From JAIBCM01 sp041395165 (GTDB taxonomy: Bacteria; Verrucomicrobiota; Verrucomicrobiia; JADLBR01; JAIBCM01): a stretch of DNA of 64,000 nt. Every line of letters begins with the position of its first letter. Position 1 is the first letter of the stretch. Below the pieces are notes generated by a model. The model was not told where the DNA came from and searched no databases. It saw nothing but the letters and a program-made list of their open reading frames with translations. A program made the position numbers and the translations under genes. Shown here piece by piece: positions 62,527 through 64,000 of the stretch. The stretch spans positions 62,001-126,000 of the forward strand of contig JAWLBA010000003.1 in NCBI GenBank assembly GCA_041395165.1. The letters run 5' to 3'.

Positions 62527-64000
62527 ATGAGTATGCGAAATGATTCTGGTCTATCAACAATTGAGGCTGAAGAGAGAAGCAGAAAATTGGATTAAACGAT
62601 GTCGAGGAGCAAAAATCGGATTGGTGAAAAAATTTTTTAGCTCCTTTATTCACCCATATCTCTTATGCTTTTAGGTGCGGCTTTTTTTGTCGCGATTAAA
62701 TAATAGAATCTTCGATTTTTATTTTATATTAGCATTATACTTTGTCAATTATTCCATTCAAAAATGGCAGGAATTTAAGGCAGACAAAGCCATTCAAGAA
62801 ATTCGGAATAAATTGTCTTCGAAGTTTCTGTTTTACGAGACGGTAAATGGGCTTCTATCAATGCCAAAAATCTCGTCCCAGGTGATCGTATCCGATTAGG
62901 ACTAGGTAGCATTGTGCCTGCCGATGGCACAATCATCTCCTCAAAAAATCTCTCTCTAAACGAAGCAGTGCTTACCGGAGAGTCCATGTTAAAGGAGAAA
63001 CACTCCAGAGACAAAATTTTTTCCGGTTCATATATCGCCACTGGTAGCTTAGAAGCCGAAATCACCGCAACGGGCAAAAATACCAGTTTTGGAAAAACCA
63101 TTTTTTCTATAGAACAACCAGCAGAAAAAAGTATTTTAGAAAAGGACATTTTAACCATAACTCGATTTCTCACAGCTGTGAGCCTTACAGCCGTTTTTAT
63201 CATTACCCTTACTTTTGTGCTTAAAGGGTTTCCGCTGAAAGAGATCTTAACACTTGATTTAAGTCTGATTATTGCCGGCATACCAATTGCTTTACCAGCG
63301 GTTATGGCAATTATTTTAAGCATTGGAGCGGCTGGCCTTGCCCAAAAAATGGTTGTCGTAAGACGGCTTTCTGCGCTTCAGGAACTCGCCAATGTCAATC
63401 TGCTTTTGACCGATAAAACCGGAACACTTACAAAAAATGAAATCAGCATTGCCCATATCATTTCTTATCAGGAAACTTGGAGTACTGACGATGTTATCGA
63501 ATTCGCTAGTTATGCCGTTCCCACCGAAACTCCAGATGCCATTGATTTGGCAATTATCAAAAAATTTAAAGAAACCAAACTGACTGCAAACGCAGAAGTC
63601 CTGCAATTAATTCCCTACGATTCAGAACGAAAAAGATCAACTGTCTTCATTCAAAAAAATCAGGAAAAAATATTGGTAAGCCTAGGCGCGCCGCAAGTCA
63701 TCCAAGCTCTTGATGAGTTCGCCTCGCTTGAAATAAAAACAAAATTTGAAAGAGATATCAATACAGCAGCTGCAAAAGGATTCAGAACATTGGCTATAGC
63801 AATAAAACGAAATAGCTCAGAAGAAAAACATATGACGATGATTGGTCTATTATTTTTAACTGATCCACTTGATGAAAACTCAAAAGAAACCATTCGTTTC
63901 ATGCATGAAAATGGCATTATCGTAAAAATGTTAACTGGCGATAATAAAGTAATCAGCGAGAGAATCGCTCAAGAGTTAGGGCTGACAGGAAAAATTTTTC
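62527..64000 (+). CDS. P-type ATPase, plasma-membrane H+-ATPase (P3A) type, frameshifted and cut by window edge
   Basis: Starts MSMRNDSGLSTIEAEERSRK at 62527, where an N-terminal cytoplasmic segment is broken by indels (about 62585, 62620-62700 and 62812). From about 62821 one frame is open to the window end: WASINAKNLVPGDRI, VPADGTII, LNEAVLTGES (TGE loop), membrane helix with IIAGIPIALPAV (the PxxxP ion-site region), LLLTDKTGTLTKNE (phosphorylated Asp, near 63410) and MLTGDNKVISERIAQELG. The IALPAVMAIILSIGAAGLAQK segment and overall pattern resemble proton-efflux P3A pumps rather than KdpB or heavy-metal pumps. The C-terminal part lies beyond 64000. Confidence 0.75.

Noticed and set aside
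62527..64000. KdpB or heavy-metal (CopA-type) P-type ATPase
   Set aside because: No CPC-type ion site or metal-binding Cys motifs; the IPIALPAV segment and surrounding helices fit P3A proton pumps better, though the C-terminus is outside the window.
1..64000. CRISPR arrays, insertion sequences, prophage or tRNA genes
   Set aside because: I saw no regularly spaced repeats, transposase motifs, phage structural genes or cloverleaf sequences apart from the tRNA-like part of tmRNA.

Overview
The window looks like a chromosomal segment of a Gram-negative, low-GC bacterium, most likely from the PVC group and probably Verrucomicrobiota. The evidence is KDO synthesis (kdsA), outer-membrane proteins, paired GspE ATPases with a GspF, a Tol-like ExbB/ExbD/TPR/OmpA cluster, DUF1573 and rml sugar genes. 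This placement is inferred from gene content and was not computed. There is no rRNA, insertion sequence, CRISPR array or phage module. The only RNA gene I can support is tmRNA (ssrA) near 62.3 kb.

Layout. 0-6 kb: a broken sugar isomerase, a YbhN-type membrane protein, a CCA-adding enzyme fused to a CHASE2 membrane domain, dimeric dUTPase and thioredoxin reductase. 6-13.2 kb: csp, EVE protein and mutY on the minus strand, rnhC divergent, then a minus-strand run folK-panB-sucC-sucD-gltA. 13.3-18.3 kb: a broken beta-CASP nuclease, DUF1573, and rmlD-rmlB-rmlA. 18.3-26 kb: a long minus-strand run read in the order kdsA, degenerate lactonase-like MBL protein, purD, degenerate S41-like protein, a phosphatase-RpiB-SHMT triple fusion, a zinc-ribbon protein and ispH. 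26-41 kb: two GspE ATPases, GspF, an alkaline-phosphatase-like pseudoenzyme, an AddB-like/AddA-like pair flanking a SRPBCC protein, an octanoyltransferase, a roadblock-like protein, ruvC and DUF2062. 41-46.6 kb: a signalling locus with a methyltransferase, a membrane sensor kinase and two receiver-kinase modules. 46.8-50.3 kb: a hydrolase, a decayed DUF2156 gene and a decayed OprB-type porin. 50.3-56 kb: amidase, pgl, zwf, a class IV aminotransferase and a second YbhN protein. 56-62.1 kb: a TolB-like propeller divergent from ExbB-ExbD-TPR-OmpA. 62.1-64 kb: ssrA and a P-type ATPase cut by the window edge.

The most interesting candidate system is the 40.9-46.3 kb locus. Its content and order resemble the Ralstonia Phc and Legionella Lqs quorum-sensing loci: a PhcB-like SAM methyltransferase, a six-helix sensor kinase and receiver-plus-kinase proteins. 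Other notable points are two unusual gene fusions, and a recurring theme of secreted or DNA-repair proteins that keep an enzyme fold but have lost visible catalytic residues.

Many genes are split by single-base indels, often in homopolymers, and these include conserved genes such as trxB, gspF and panB. This suggests residual consensus error in the assembly rather than wholesale gene decay. The stretch at 47.7-50.3 kb is denser in breaks and may be truly decaying. I give composite coordinates for such genes and say where the frame changes.
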